DNA of 64,000 bases, taken from positions 37,277,001 through 37,341,000 of the forward strand of contig BSWB01000003.1 in assembly GCA_033239125.1 (NCBI GenBank), given 5' to 3'. The stretch is from Fagopyrum homotropicum (lineage: Eukaryota; Streptophyta; Magnoliopsida; Caryophyllales; Polygonaceae). The notes under the pieces are model-generated. The model saw nothing but the letters and a program-made list of their open reading frames with translations, did no database searches and had not been told where the DNA came from. This document shows, in pieces, positions 11,638 through 23,096 of this stretch. The translations under genes were made by a program, and so were the position numbers. Numbering within the stretch: the first letter of the stretch is position 1; the number at the start of each line of letters is the position of its first letter.

Positions 11638-14350
11638 ATTTCGCTACAATATTTAACTAAAAACCAAATCTGACAACCCGAAAACCCTAGCCTCCATCCG
11701 AAGAACGCGCTTCCCACGCGCTCAAAAAAACTTCTGGTGCTGCCGCCGCCATAAAAAAAAAAAACCCTACAAACCACTCACCAACGATTCTCTTCCGATC
11801 TGAGACTACTTCAGAGCTTCAATCTGCTCTCAGTCTCGTAGACGATCTCTTGCGTCTTTCAATCCCTAACCTTCAAAATCCCTTTAATGGCAAAAAAAAA
11901 AAACCCGTCAAACCCTGCTGGTGTCGGGTTTACGGTTGTGACTGGCGGTGGCGCTTTTCAGGGAAGTTGCGCAAGAAGCCTCCGTGGAGATCGGCGCGCT
12001 GGTTTCTGGCCGTTTCTGGGTGTTCTCGCATTTTCAATGTCCCTGATCCTTCAAGTTTGATTCACTGCCTATGTCGGAATCAACTCTGTGGCCGAATCGT
12101 TGACGTGATTTTGCTTAATGTTTCTTCAGATATGACTAAATCGAACCTACGTTTCATGACTAATATTCAAACTTTGATCTTGTTTCTGCGAGACCAACAA
12201 AGAAAAGCTCTCTGGAAAGCTAGAAGATATCATGTTACCAGAGTACTGAAGCTCAAGTATGTGTTGCAACGCCTTCCTTTCGTTTACGGTGGAAGACGGA
12301 TGTTAACATTTTTTCCAGGACACAATGCTAGAATCCCCAAAACAATAAGAATTGGGTGGTTTGAAACAAAAATCAGGTGTTTCCTAACCCTTTTTCATCT
12401 CTTTGATGATTATGAATAATCTCTCTCTATGCTTTGAGCTTCTGTTTCAATCTCTGGCGTACTGTTTTTGCCTCCTGTAGTTCTGATTTTTATAGAAGAA
12501 CTCTCTCTAGTTACTGTCTCCTAATCTATCTTCATATTAAAATAAATCAAATTACTCAGCTCTCTTGCCTGGTGACCACTCAGTTTATTACCAGGCAAAT
12601 ATCTCCCCATTTTTATTCTTCAACAATTTTAGTGAATCGTGTTTCTACAAGATTAAGTTTAAATGAATCTCCTTTGCATATGATACATGTGTTGCTTTTA
12701 GCACCTGGGTGTGATGTGGTTTATTTGGTTCTTGCCTGCAACTCAACAACAACTCCAAATTTATACAAAATTGATCAATATTTCGGGGATTCTTCTTATT
12801 TGACTCCCTTAGCTAAGTATATCTGGCATATTTCCTTCCTTGGTCTTTTGCTGGCTATTTTTTAACCTAAGAATTTCGACAATCTCTATCAATTATGGCT
12901 TAGGTTGTCATGTAGACTAAGCATTTATGTTAAACTTTCTGAATCCCTTCAGCTGATGGAAGCTTTATTTGTGTTCAAATTGAACCTTGAAATGTATAAC
13001 AGGAAGGGACACTTTGAAGCAGGCACGCTGGTGATGAATGTCCATAACAACAACTTGAATCATATAGCCATAGAACAACAACTGTCCAACAAGTTGGGCT
13101 CTCACTCGAGATCACTCCATGCTCTTGAATCGATATGCATAGTGCAGGAAAAACAAACAAACTGGATGAACTAAGAACAAATGAAATATGTCCAATCATG
13201 GGGGTACTTTTGTATGTTGGTTATCTGTAACAAGTACCTATTTTTACTATCTAATGAGGAAAATGAAACAATTAGAAATGACAAGGTCATATAAGGAAAT
13301 ATGGAAAACCAATCTGACTACATGTTGATACATGAAGTGTTTATTGTACTACCAAGAACAAAAGTACGATGGTTTGATTTGGATGCGAAATCCGATTTTC
13401 ACAATTACCCTCGAATAAGTAAGAGACCAAATTGTTTTGCTATGATTTGTAGAGGAGTTGATTGGAGTGCAGGTATTAGGAAGATCGAAGAGTTAGTGAG
13501 TACGGAACAAATGAACACAAAGCATAAGAACAAAAATTGATGGTACTAATATGGATGCGAAATCCGATGTTTTTAGGTTCTTTTTTTGCAATGTAGTGTA
13601 CAAATGCTACATAACTCATGGAAACAAGATGTTTGTCATATTTTGGATGTAGTATGATCAAATGTGAATCCAAGAACAAAGTCTTTCAAAGAAGATATGA
13701 ACAACTGTTTTAATTAAGGAGTATGATCCATCTACTAAGAATAACCACAAAATTACTCAACATTAATGTTATAAATAAGCAAGAAAAAGTTAGCTTTTAA
13801 AAATAAATAAATAAATTATTTCAAGCTTTTGGAATCCCGATTTTTTTCATTCCAAAAATTCTGGGATGACTTTCCTTTTTGAAGATGTTTCTCGAGGGTG
13901 ACCTAAACGATTGTCTTGGAAGATGCCGTAGTCACATGCCCCTGTTGATCGTTGATTGTGATCGTGGTTGTGTTCGAGATCTCCGAAGATCCTTCATCTA
14001 GGTGAGGGCAACGTCGTGGGATCCACATTTCCGCAGGAGGTATGACATCCCCTAAAAAAGGTTTCTACCATCCTGCTTTCCGGCGGCGAGACACCGCGCC
14101 AGTTCATCTAGCCCGTGCCCTCTCCATGTTTTGCCAGCCTCGAGTGTTCCGCGTCTTCTCCAAGGGTGTAGTTGTTCCGATCTTTGGACTTTTCTCCTTT
14201 TTTCGGTTTTTGCTTGTGGTGATTGTTTTGTTTCCTTTTTTGACTTTCTTTTTACATGACGGTTTGTCCGTTTGCCGGTTGTCGGCCTCTCGATACACCA
14301 ATTATCTTTGGTGTAATCGAGCCTCTTACCTTTGTGATCAAAAAAAAAAA
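11638..14350 (+). mobile_element. LINE-like non-LTR insertion, rearranged, with poly-A and TSD
   Basis: A 2.7-kb segment ends in an A-run (14339-14350) and is bounded by an exact 17-bp direct repeat, the hallmark of target-primed reverse transcription. The 5' part (11690-11886) is a CT-rich leader. It is followed by a short frame starting MAKKKNPSNPAG at 11887 that stops at 12060, and by broken frames to about 13540. I find no reverse transcriptase or endonuclease motif, so the body is either internally deleted or carries captured non-LINE sequence. The last 500 bp (13860-14338) are T-rich, ending in a LINE-like 3' UTR. Strand follows the poly-A end. A SINE-like or retrocopied transcript with a long body is the alternative. 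Confidence 0.65.
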
Positions 14351-14367
14351 ATAACAAGGAAAAACAT
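14351..14367 (+). repeat. Right target-site duplication of LINE-like insertion
   Basis: Exact copy of 11621-11637, immediately following the poly-A tail. Confidence 0.85.
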
Positions 14368-14499
14368 CAAACACCAACATCCCATATCATAACTTTGTAA
14401 GGAAGACGGGTGTATACAAGTTTTTTTATATTGTTAATATAAATTAGGTTTCTTTATTTTTACCGTAAATTTTTAAATTTTAAAATTTTAAAATAAAAT

Positions 14500-15010
14500 A
14501 ATAAAAGAAGCATAAAAGAAAACGTAAAATATAAACCGATAAAATTATCCTATCGTCAAATTTCATTCGAAATAGGTAGGGTTTTTCGCGGTCGTTCGTC
14601 TTTGTCTTATTTGTCTCGTTCACTCTAATCGCTTGGTATCGTCTACAACCGTCAGAGAAGATGACTCTGCAAAATCCACTGCTTGTAACCCTCGGAACCG
14701 CCTCCAACTCGCCGCTGCCTCGACCGCCGTAGGAATTTACATTTCCGGTCGTCCAGAGCCGTCTTGGAAGAGTGAATGGGCGCCTGGTTTAGGCATAACG
14801 GTGAGACGGCGGCTTTTATCCACCGGCGGCCATGGTTGGCAACAAGGCCTTCGACGTAGATTTGGAGAAGGTACTCCGATCCTTGGCCCACCGGAGAAGG
14901 CTCAACAATGTCTTCGGTAACCATGGCCCGGCAAGGTTGTCCCCTCTTCCTCTGGGTCACCAGTCCGCCGCCGCAAACCAGACCTTATGTAACGTACATG
15001 TGAGATAGTT
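14500..15010. other. GC-rich island, possible gene fragment
   Basis: A segment of about 500 bp is markedly richer in G+C than its surroundings. It has a short + frame from an ATG at 14661 and a longer minus-strand frame, neither recognisable. It could be a captured or decayed exon carried by a transposon. I assign no function. Confidence 0.3.
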
Positions 15011-15539
15011 TTTTTTGTTAGTTGTACATGTGATTTGATTGCTTTCTAGTGTAGTCTTCTGGTGACATTCTTGTTCTCTATTTTTTGTGCACTTTTATCA
15101 GGAATTTTCACCTTCTTTTGGATCATATATGTGATCCATTGTGCTCTATTGACCAAACAAGTTCCAATAACTTGGACGCCACTTACCAACCAAAAACCGA
15201 TTTGATGAAAGTTGTAGCCATTTTTACAGCAACATTAACTCGGAATTTGCACCAGTGTCGCCCTGCCTCTCATAAATCTTCTCAATCCGGATTGATTAGG
15301 GTTTGGCTGAATTTATGGTAATTGATAATAGAGAGTCCAAACTTTTAAAATTTGTAAAGGTTCTTCTAATTGTATGATTACAGAAAATGATCCATATTTT
15401 CTAATTGCATGAAGTTTTAAAAGTTCGCTAATTGTCCTAATTTATTTAATTATAGAATTTTTGACCCAACTTTATGAATACAGAATAGGGCCTATATTTT
15501 TTATAGTTATAATTGGGCTTGTTTAACTCGTTAGATTTA

Positions 15540-15830
15540 GACTCGTGTAATCAAACCTTTTGTAAATGACAGATTTGTGTAAATGAAAATTGTTTTGCTT
15601 GTGCAACTCATTTGAGATTGTGTAACTCAACTTTGTGTAAACAAATGGAACTTGTGTAATTGGAAAATGACTGAGTTTGTTAACTGCATAATTTTACATT
15701 GTAAATGAAATTGTGTATTAAGAGTGTGTAATTAAATTGTGTATTGACATTGTGTAACTGAAATTATGTATTAATACTTTATAGTTGAAATTGTGCATTA
15801 ATACTATGTATTAACAAGAGAATACACAAA
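15540..15830 (+). repeat. Degenerate short tandem repeat
   Basis: TTGTGTAA or TTGTGTATTAA recurs about every 15-30 bp, interspersed with GAAATTG, in at least eight diverged copies. It is non-coding and AT-rich. Confidence 0.5.
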
Positions 15831-16229
15831 GTTCAATTAGTTCAGTTGTCACCTAGAGTTCGAAACTCACTAACTACAAGATTTTTATTTTAAATTGGGT
15901 ATCGGCTCGTGTAACTCGAGTGAGCCTAGTTGACCTGATTGAACTTAAGTTTTATTAAATTGATTGGGCTTAGACTTAAGTCAATTAAAATTACTAACTA
16001 ACCCTTTCAATTAAGAGGGGTCTAGTTTATCACCTAATAGACAAATGAACCTCATCGACGTTACATTAGACAAAAAATACATGCTTAATCAAATCACCCT
16101 AATTTTAATCAATTTTTCACAACTTTATGTAAATATGTCCACATGTTATAATCATTGTAGTAAATTCAAATGAATCCACCAAAAACCAACATAGATCAGT
16201 ATAATACAAAAACTCTCCACATATGTAGC

Positions 16230-16344
<115 letters not shown>

Positions 16345-16426
16345 TTCTATTATTACCATTATTTCTATTTTATGATAGATTTGGCAAAAGTATTATTATA
16401 ATTTCATAAATAATGTTATTCTTATG

Positions 16427-17395
16427 TCTATATCTATATACTATATTAAAACTAATGTAATAAAGCTTATGTGTCACACATATGGTCGTTTCACTTACGC
16501 GTGGTACCAAAAAAATAAAGTCACCTGTTTTTCTTCTTTTTTCTAAAAATAACTATTTAGATTATATTTTACTTTTATTGTCAGTAAAATGATTATTTAA
16601 ATTATATACAAATTTTATAATTAGACAACTTCTATTTACAGAAATATATTACTTCCATTTTGATTAGAACTTGTATTTAACTTATATATTATTTTCATTG
16701 TAATATCATTTCCTTTATTAATAAAATATTAAAACAACTTCTATTAAATTATATTAGATTTTAATTTCGCTGTAACTACAAATTTTATTTAAATTATATA
16801 TTACGTCTATATTTTATAGATGTCCGGTTATTTATAAAATCAAAATACACACTTTGATTCCAAATTTTTTTTATATAAAATAAATTATTTATATTAGATC
16901 AACCAATACAAGGTTCGATGATTAAACTAGTACTATACAAAAGAAGAGTTAACAAAGCTTGCGTGTCTCACATTCGTTTCGCCTATGTGTTGTGTTGAAG
17001 ATTAAAGCCACCATATTTTGAAAATAAATTAAATTTAACTTCTATTTAAATTAGATACAAATTTTATAATAAAAAAAACTTTTAATTAAGAAATATCTTA
17101 CTTCCATTTTTTATCACAACTTTTATTTAAATTATAGTTTACTTTCATCGTGATATCTTTTTTTGTATAAGATTAAAATATTATTTATTAAATTATATTA
17201 GATTTTAATTATGTTGTAACTACAACTTTTATTTAAGTTAGATATGACGTCGACATTTAAGGTATATCCGACTAATTTAAAAATAAATTAACTTGTGAAA
17301 TACTCTTGATTAAACTAGTTATTACGTCTATATTTTATATATGTCTAAGTATTACATCATCAATTTATATATTACAATGGACGAAAATTAAACTA
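16427..17395 (+). mobile_element. Two tandem Helitron-like segments
   Basis: At 16433, preceded by A, the sequence TCTATATACTATATTAAAA resembles the 5' end of plant Helitrons (TC followed by a CTATATTA motif). The roughly 480 bp after it (16433-16905) recur, diverged, at about 16920-17395. Shared blocks, in order, are TAACAAAGCTT/TAATAAAGCTT, TACAAATTTTATAAT, TTACTTCCATTTT and AAATTATATTAGATTTTAAT. No Rep/helicase gene and no clear 3' hairpin-CTRR end was found, so these would be non-autonomous and incomplete. Confidence 0.45.
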
Positions 17396-17955
17396 GTTAT
17401 TGTATGATATTAAGTATATATTCTTGATTAGCTCATTGTATTTTTTTTAGTTTTGTATGATTGGATTAGGAAATATATATAAATTAAAAAATTAACCTTT
17501 AGAATAGTTATATGTTATTTTAATATTATTATGAGTAATTAATATAAGACATATTTTGAAATCATATATTTTTTCAGTGTTATACTTTTAGCCATCAACT
17601 ATGGCTTCGATTCAAGTACGAAGTTCTTTTACATATACGGTTTTACAGAATGACATGTGTCAAAAAAAATTTTCAACAAACACTTTTTTCGTTCAAGTTT
17701 TTTTAACATTTCGTTCAAATTATGATATCCTAATGGTTCATGCATTTTTGAACTAATAGTATAAAATTTTCGAACTTTTTTCCTTCTTTTCTAAAGTGTA
17801 TTTTGTTGTTCAAATTTTTTGTTTAGTTAAATAGTTCACATTATATATTTTAATACTTCATACATTTTTATAAATTATTTTCATAAGTTCAAGATAATGC
17901 ATGTACTAATAATGTAAAATGTTTGAACTAATATAACACTCGATTTGAACTAATA
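17396..17955. other. AT-rich DNA, nothing recognised
   Basis: Between the Helitron-like pair and the LINE remnant I see only AT-rich sequence with repeated GTTCAAATT-like phrases. Confidence 0.4.
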
Positions 17956-17959
17956 ACAT

Positions 17960-18660
17960 TTTTTTTAAAGGAAGCATGTATATACTAAGACAAATCGGAA
18001 AAAAAAGAAGAGATTTGCAATGCATCAAGGACATTTGACAAAAGTAAAACTAGCATCACTCTGAGAGGAAAACCTAGCTAAGGATTGAGCTACTCTATTT
18101 TAGTCACGATGAGCAAAGTGAAATGAGCAGTAGCAAAACCAACGAGATAAGACTAATATCATCAATAAGAAATCCTTGCATAGAGAGCACTACAATAGAA
18201 TCTTTGATAATACCAACAACAATTTGATAGTCAAACTCTATCATCATAGAGGTCCATCCAAAATCACGAGCAACATATAGTGCAAACCGAAAAGCAAGTA
18301 GTTTAACAAGGAGGGGTTCAATAATACCCTCAGATCTAGAGCAAGGTGTATAAAAAAGAGTACAATGATGACTATAAAAATCACTCTAAAGGCATGCCAA
18401 GCCTAATGCAACATCTCTATTGATTTTCACAATGACAAGAGGTGGCTTTTCCCAATGCCCAAGGATAACTGAGATATTAGAAATATGTTTAGGAGAAACA
18501 ACTTCAAAATCCTTGATGAGTTGTTTGAAACCCTCACGAAGAATACTTAAATTTGGACAATCAGAACTAGCTTCAAACAAGCATCTGTTTCTAAAAGTCC
18601 ACGAAGTCCATGCATAAGAAATGATGTATTTCACCACCAATGATATGACTAGGAGAAGAA
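17960..18660 (-). pseudogene. LINE (L1-type) 3' fragment with RNase H-like domain
   Basis: On the minus strand from about 18640 the broken frames read a linker with TSWTFRNRCLFE, then WEKPPLVIVKINRDVA. This matches the start of the RNase H domain (W-PP-K-N-DGA pattern) found at the C-terminus of plant L1-type LINE polyproteins. Further frames toward 18050 keep RNase H-like phrases such as HFAHRD-NRVAQSLARF, with stops between. The frame is broken many times, so it is dead. It is probably the 3' part of the same LINE whose reverse transcriptase lies at 21440-22300. Confidence 0.65.
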
Positions 18661-18699
18661 AGACTTAAACTATTGATGATGTTGAATGTCTAAGAGCCT

Positions 18700-19849
18700 C
18701 AACACGCTTCATTAATAACCGGGCATCCATGCATGTCATGTAGGATAATTTCATCCATAAGTAAACAATTAGAGCATGTAGAAGATGAAATGCTTAGATG
18801 ATTGAATAGAGTTGTTCCCACACTCAAGGAAAATGCAGTCATTAGACAAGCAAATGATATTTTCTGTTAGAAGTTCTTACAAGCTAGAAAATGCAATCAT
18901 TTGATTCTATATACTTGTTTGTGAAGAAGATTGAGGCCCTCTCTCTTAAGCCTATGTGACAATTCCTACCTTTATATATGTTTTCCTTCTATTAGTCACT
19001 TCTTGTCTTTATTCTCCCTTCTTTGGTGCCCCTAAAAAATGCCTCACAACCATGATATAGTCTCATATGACCTTATCCGGGAGTGTGATGGAAGCAATTA
19101 ATGAAGAAATCAAGTATGGGTTATTCCCCAAAGAAGTGTGAATGTTAGCAAGAGTTAATGTGTGAGTTTGGAAAGTATTGTGCTTATGAAGATCTTTTCT
19201 TGGTTGGTGAAAAGAACAAAAAAAGTTCCCGTCATCCTTGTGATGCAAATAAGTAATCATCGGGTTAAAAGTGATGTTTTATAGTGTTTATCCTTGAAGA
19301 GTAGTTCTAAAAAGCTTAAAAGTTAAATGTTGTGAGTTCCTGGAATAGTGCAACAATTTATATAACTTTTTGTCTTTGATCGGTGTGTTGTTTCATTGAA
19401 GAGGTTTCAAGTTTCGCAGATTTGGTAACCCATATATTTTTTATTGCACCACATTACCAAATGTTTTCCTACCAATGTTGTTTTTCCTTTGTCACATGCC
19501 CTAATACACCCTATGAAAAGACCTCATGATTCACAACTTGTAATTTAGTTTATTTGATAGGTGGTGGAGATTAAGAACATCTTGACAAACATATGGTAAG
19601 ATCTTTGCATTGTTGTTCAGTTTGAGTGATTATTGATATATGCTTAAACACATCATGCGAGATTGAGTGAAGCACATTATCCATTAAGCGGTGTGGAGAG
19701 TTATGATTCATCTTTCATCATTTGACAGTGATTGATGTTATGATGTCATGGTTTGAAAAGTTATTCTTCTTCCTAGTTGAGGCTTGCATATAGTATTCCG
19801 TATGTCATGATCTTACTCGAGGATGAATAAGGTTTAAGTATGAGGTATT
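18700..19849 (+). mobile_element. Internal 3' region of a decayed gypsy element (D)
   Basis: Non-coding sequence that ends in CTCGAGGATGAATAAGG and then AAGTATGAGGTATT directly before an LTR-like TGATAAG. The layout matches the 3' end of the intact gypsy elements further right. No gag or pol was found. The left boundary is uncertain. Confidence 0.45.
19836..19849 (+). promoter_or_regulatory. Polypurine tract of relic element D
   Basis: AAGTATGAGGTATT sits immediately 5' of TGATAAGTCC. It is the same arrangement as the AAGTATGGGG tracts of elements A, B and C, with one G-to-A change. Confidence 0.55.
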
Positions 19850-20672
19850 TGATAAGTCCAAAACATACATTTTTAAAGTCATCATTTGCATGCATTTCAT
19901 ATCTCATTTGATTTAGTTTGTGTTCATATAGAGTATAAATCCTTCCTATTCCATATTGTGGTGCCTATTTTAGTTTATTTCATATTTCAAGCTTTTGAGG
20001 CCAGAAACGAGTGAAAACGATGCAAGAATGCCAAAGTACGAGTTTCATTGGTGTTGGAGAATGAAGAATTGAAGAACCTTGTGAAGATCATTAACATTGG
20101 ATACCATTTCATGACGACCACTGAGAGATTCCCGATTTCGACCATCTTCCCTTTGGATTTAAACAAACATGACAATGGCAAAGTCTTAGATCTTCGAAAG
20201 AGCTTTGAAAATATTATTCATGTGTCTTGTGTTTCCAACCAGAGCAACGGGAATGTCAGTTTTACTGAAATGTCGAAAATCTGCCTAAAGCTGAAACGGC
20301 TAGCCTACAACCAAATTACGGCCATTTGATGGCCTTATCGCCGCCGTTGTTTTGCTGAAATTGTAAAACCAAATTTCCCTATATTATCTTATGTTTATGG
20401 GTTTGGCTTCTAATTTCCGCCCTAGGGTTTGCTGTAAACATTATATATAGATCTTTCTAGGTCAAATTAGAGGTATGCCGCATCCCACTTAGGGCGGACG
20501 AGTCTTCAAGGTTCCAAGTCAGCGCCGCGACACAATAAAGTTAGATTTTCCTTTCCCGTGCTTTGTATGTACTTTTCAGCTTCAATATTTATGAAAGTCT
20601 TTCCTTTTATTATGAATGGTTGATTCTTCTTGATTTAATGATTGAATGATCCCTTAATTGTTGATCTATTAT

Positions 20673-20675
<3 letters not shown>

Positions 20676-20752
<77 letters not shown>
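20676..20752. repeat. (TA)n microsatellite
   Basis: An uninterrupted AT dinucleotide tract of about 75 bp inside the relic LTR. Confidence 0.97.
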
Positions 20753-20754
<2 letters not shown>

Positions 20755-21166
20755 TGTGAATTGAGATTGCAATACTGCTTCTTATCAAAGTGCTTAATTC
20801 CTACCTTTTATTTACCTTGAAAATAAGTGGTGTTTATAACTGGTTTGGATAGAACAACTGAAGAGCAACAAGCGAAGGACGTTTTATATGGATTTTTATT
20901 GGAAAAAACTTGGTTTTGAGAGTATCATTTTATCATTGCCTCGAGGATTTTATCTATCGTAGAAAGTTCCGGTCTTTGTACCTTTTTCTAACCGAATATC
21001 CAAAAGTGAAGGTTGTTTTTGGTCTTTTTCTGATTTTAAAGTTTTTAATGGGTTTTTCTATACTTATCGAACTGTTGGATTGAGAGCTACGCGAGTTGGA
21101 AAGTATAGTCTTTGTTTGTCTATGCCAAATGCTTTTTTAGATGGTTACCTACAATGTTCATATATC

Positions 21167-21256
21167 AATGTTCACGAGTTTTATATATGTAACATTACTT
21201 TAATTCATTATATTTGGGATTCATGTTCACGAGTTTTATATATGTAACATTACTTA
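21167..21256 (+). repeat. 34-bp direct repeat
   Basis: A block starting AATGTTCACGAGTT (about 21167-21200) recurs at about 21221-21255, including TATATATGTAACATTACTT, with about 20 bp between copies. Confidence 0.8.
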
Positions 21257-21439
21257 GCATAATTTCTATCATCTATACACAAACAAATGTGGTCCTTGTG
21301 ATTCGATACATGATATACTACATCCGATCCCGTAACACTTGCGAGTAAGGTTGTTGTTACCATTCGGGATAACTTCCACGATCAAAAGCCAAGACCACCT
21401 AAATTTTTGGAAGACAAATATCTTTTCATTTACGCGAAT

Positions 21440-22300
21440 GAATGCGCCTTTTATCTTAGAAATGAATAAGAGAAAGAGGGAGAAATAGGGTCATTTTGTG
21501 TAATGTCACGTGAAGGCTTTACCAACAATTTTACCATTAATTTTGAAAGAATAAGTTGCCATAGTAAATACTTCATAAGAAGATTGACCCACTCATCGGA
21601 GAAGCCCAACTTCTTGTGTGTAATCTTTAAAAAAATCCAATCAACTCGATCAAAGGCTTTAGCCATGAAAAGTTTTAAAGTCATGTATTCAATAATTGTC
21701 TTTTGTGTTTCATGTAATGAAAATAGTCAAGAGTTATATATGATAAGACGATGTTTAACAAAAACACTTTGCTCATGAAAAATAATGGTAGGAAACAAAC
21801 TTTTAAGCCTATTAACAATAACTTTGGTGATGACTTAACTAATAGGTCTATAAATCTTTAATATTAGTTGAACAATAAAATCTTAGGAATAAGAATGATG
21901 ATGATATTATTAATGGTACCAAAGCTAAAATCACATGCCCACCATCCCTGAATATATTATGTGATATCCTGACCAATGATACTCTAAAATCTTATGAAAA
22001 ATCGAGCATGAAATCCATCTGGCCCTGGTGCAGACCATGGTTTCGAGTATTTAATGGCCTTGATGATTTCAAAATGAGGCCTGTTATTACTTATTAGGGG
22101 AGATTGTGTTGTGATCACAGAATAGAGTTGATGATTACGTTTGAGGTAGCCGCTTCCATATTTGAAGATAACTCAAGCTCCTTAAAGACAATCGTAGCAG
22201 AGCCTTGCCAATCTTTCATATTTGAAGTAGATCCATCTAATACAATCTACAAAGGCCAAGCAGATATATGGATATCATCAATGGTGTAATACCCTATGAA
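21440..22300 (-). pseudogene. LINE (L1-type) reverse transcriptase fragment
   Basis: Read on the minus strand, broken frames show PGPDGFHARFF (about 22030) and, further on, AKAFDRVDWIFLKI, KKLGFSDEWVNLLMKYL and QNDPISP (21684-21451). In order these match reverse transcriptase motifs of plant LINEs (PGPDGF; DM-KAFDRV-W; LGF-W; G-RQGDPLSP, here degenerate). Stops and frameshifts are frequent. The polymerase YxDD box is not retained. A decayed gypsy fragment (18.7-21.37 kb) separates this part from the RNase H part at 17960-18660. Confidence 0.75.
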
Positions 22301-23096
22301 TGGATGTGATCGAGTTTAAAAATAGATAATTTTTTTTTATAAATTCTGTAAAAACATTTGTATAAATAGTTTTAGAATATTAAACTTAATATAAAAAAAT
22401 ATATAACAATAATAGCTTAGTAATTATCTGATTATAAAATAAAACTATTTGACGTTTATTAATGTAAAGTATGTTTAGATAACAATATAATCAAGAGAAG
22501 TAAAATTAATAATTTTTTTAAAAGATATTTTCAGAAAAAATAGTTTACACAACTTTTATTAAAGATTTCTAAAAATGAGAGTGCCTACAAATAAAAGAAA
22601 TGACTTAGCATATAGATTTTCTAATTAGAAAGGCATTCTTACCTATTCATATTCAAGGACAAGTGAATTTTTATTGAGACAATAAAGTTTGCATAGTGAC
22701 ATTATTTGGGCTATGTTGCACTTAAACAGTTACAATGCCTTGAAAAGGCTTCTTTCCTCTTCCTACCAACATCCTCATTGCATTATTTTATGTAAGCAAA
22801 GCTGTACGCCTCATGTCGTCGATAATTTCTAACCAATATGATTACCACATTATTCGTTGCAGAGGAACAAAAGACGCATGTTATTGTTCCTTATAATTAT
22901 CATCCTTCCTTCAAACCTGTATGAGGCAATACATCAACACGTCAGAACATGTTTACAAAGACAGACAATACAACTTATTTCAGGGTATTATCATCATTAT
23001 ATTAGCTTTAAGGCCAACATACAATGATTATCAACTATCTTCTATGACTCTCTTGAAAATGTGATTATAGAGATTAGTAGTTAGCAGTACCATTGT
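22301..23096. other. AT-rich spacer and 3' flank of the second MED26 gene
   Basis: No gene. The right half probably includes the 3' UTR of the MED26a-like gene, whose stop codon is at 23097-23099. No poly-A signal could be chosen with confidence. Confidence 0.45.

Larger units (their letters stand above)
19850..21370 (+). repeat. LTR of relic gypsy element D
   Basis: It starts with TGATAAG after a polypurine tract. It has a TATA-like ATTATATATAG at about 20436 and ends near CGATCCCGTAACACTTGCG (about 21326-21344), close to the CGATCCGTACACTGCGG motif at the U5 side of the LTRs of A and B. A (TA)n microsatellite and a 54-bp-spaced duplication lie inside. No primer site or second LTR was found, so the element is truncated. 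The right end is approximate. Confidence 0.45.

Noticed and set aside
11850..12419. 189-aa ORF as a host gene
   Set aside because: It starts without a good context inside the LINE-like insertion, has no recognisable domain, and a better ATG (11887) is in another frame.
14042..14392. 116-aa ORF and its antisense Lys/Arg-rich frames
   Set aside because: They lie in the T-rich 3' UTR-like end of the LINE-like insertion and run across its poly-A tail and TSD.
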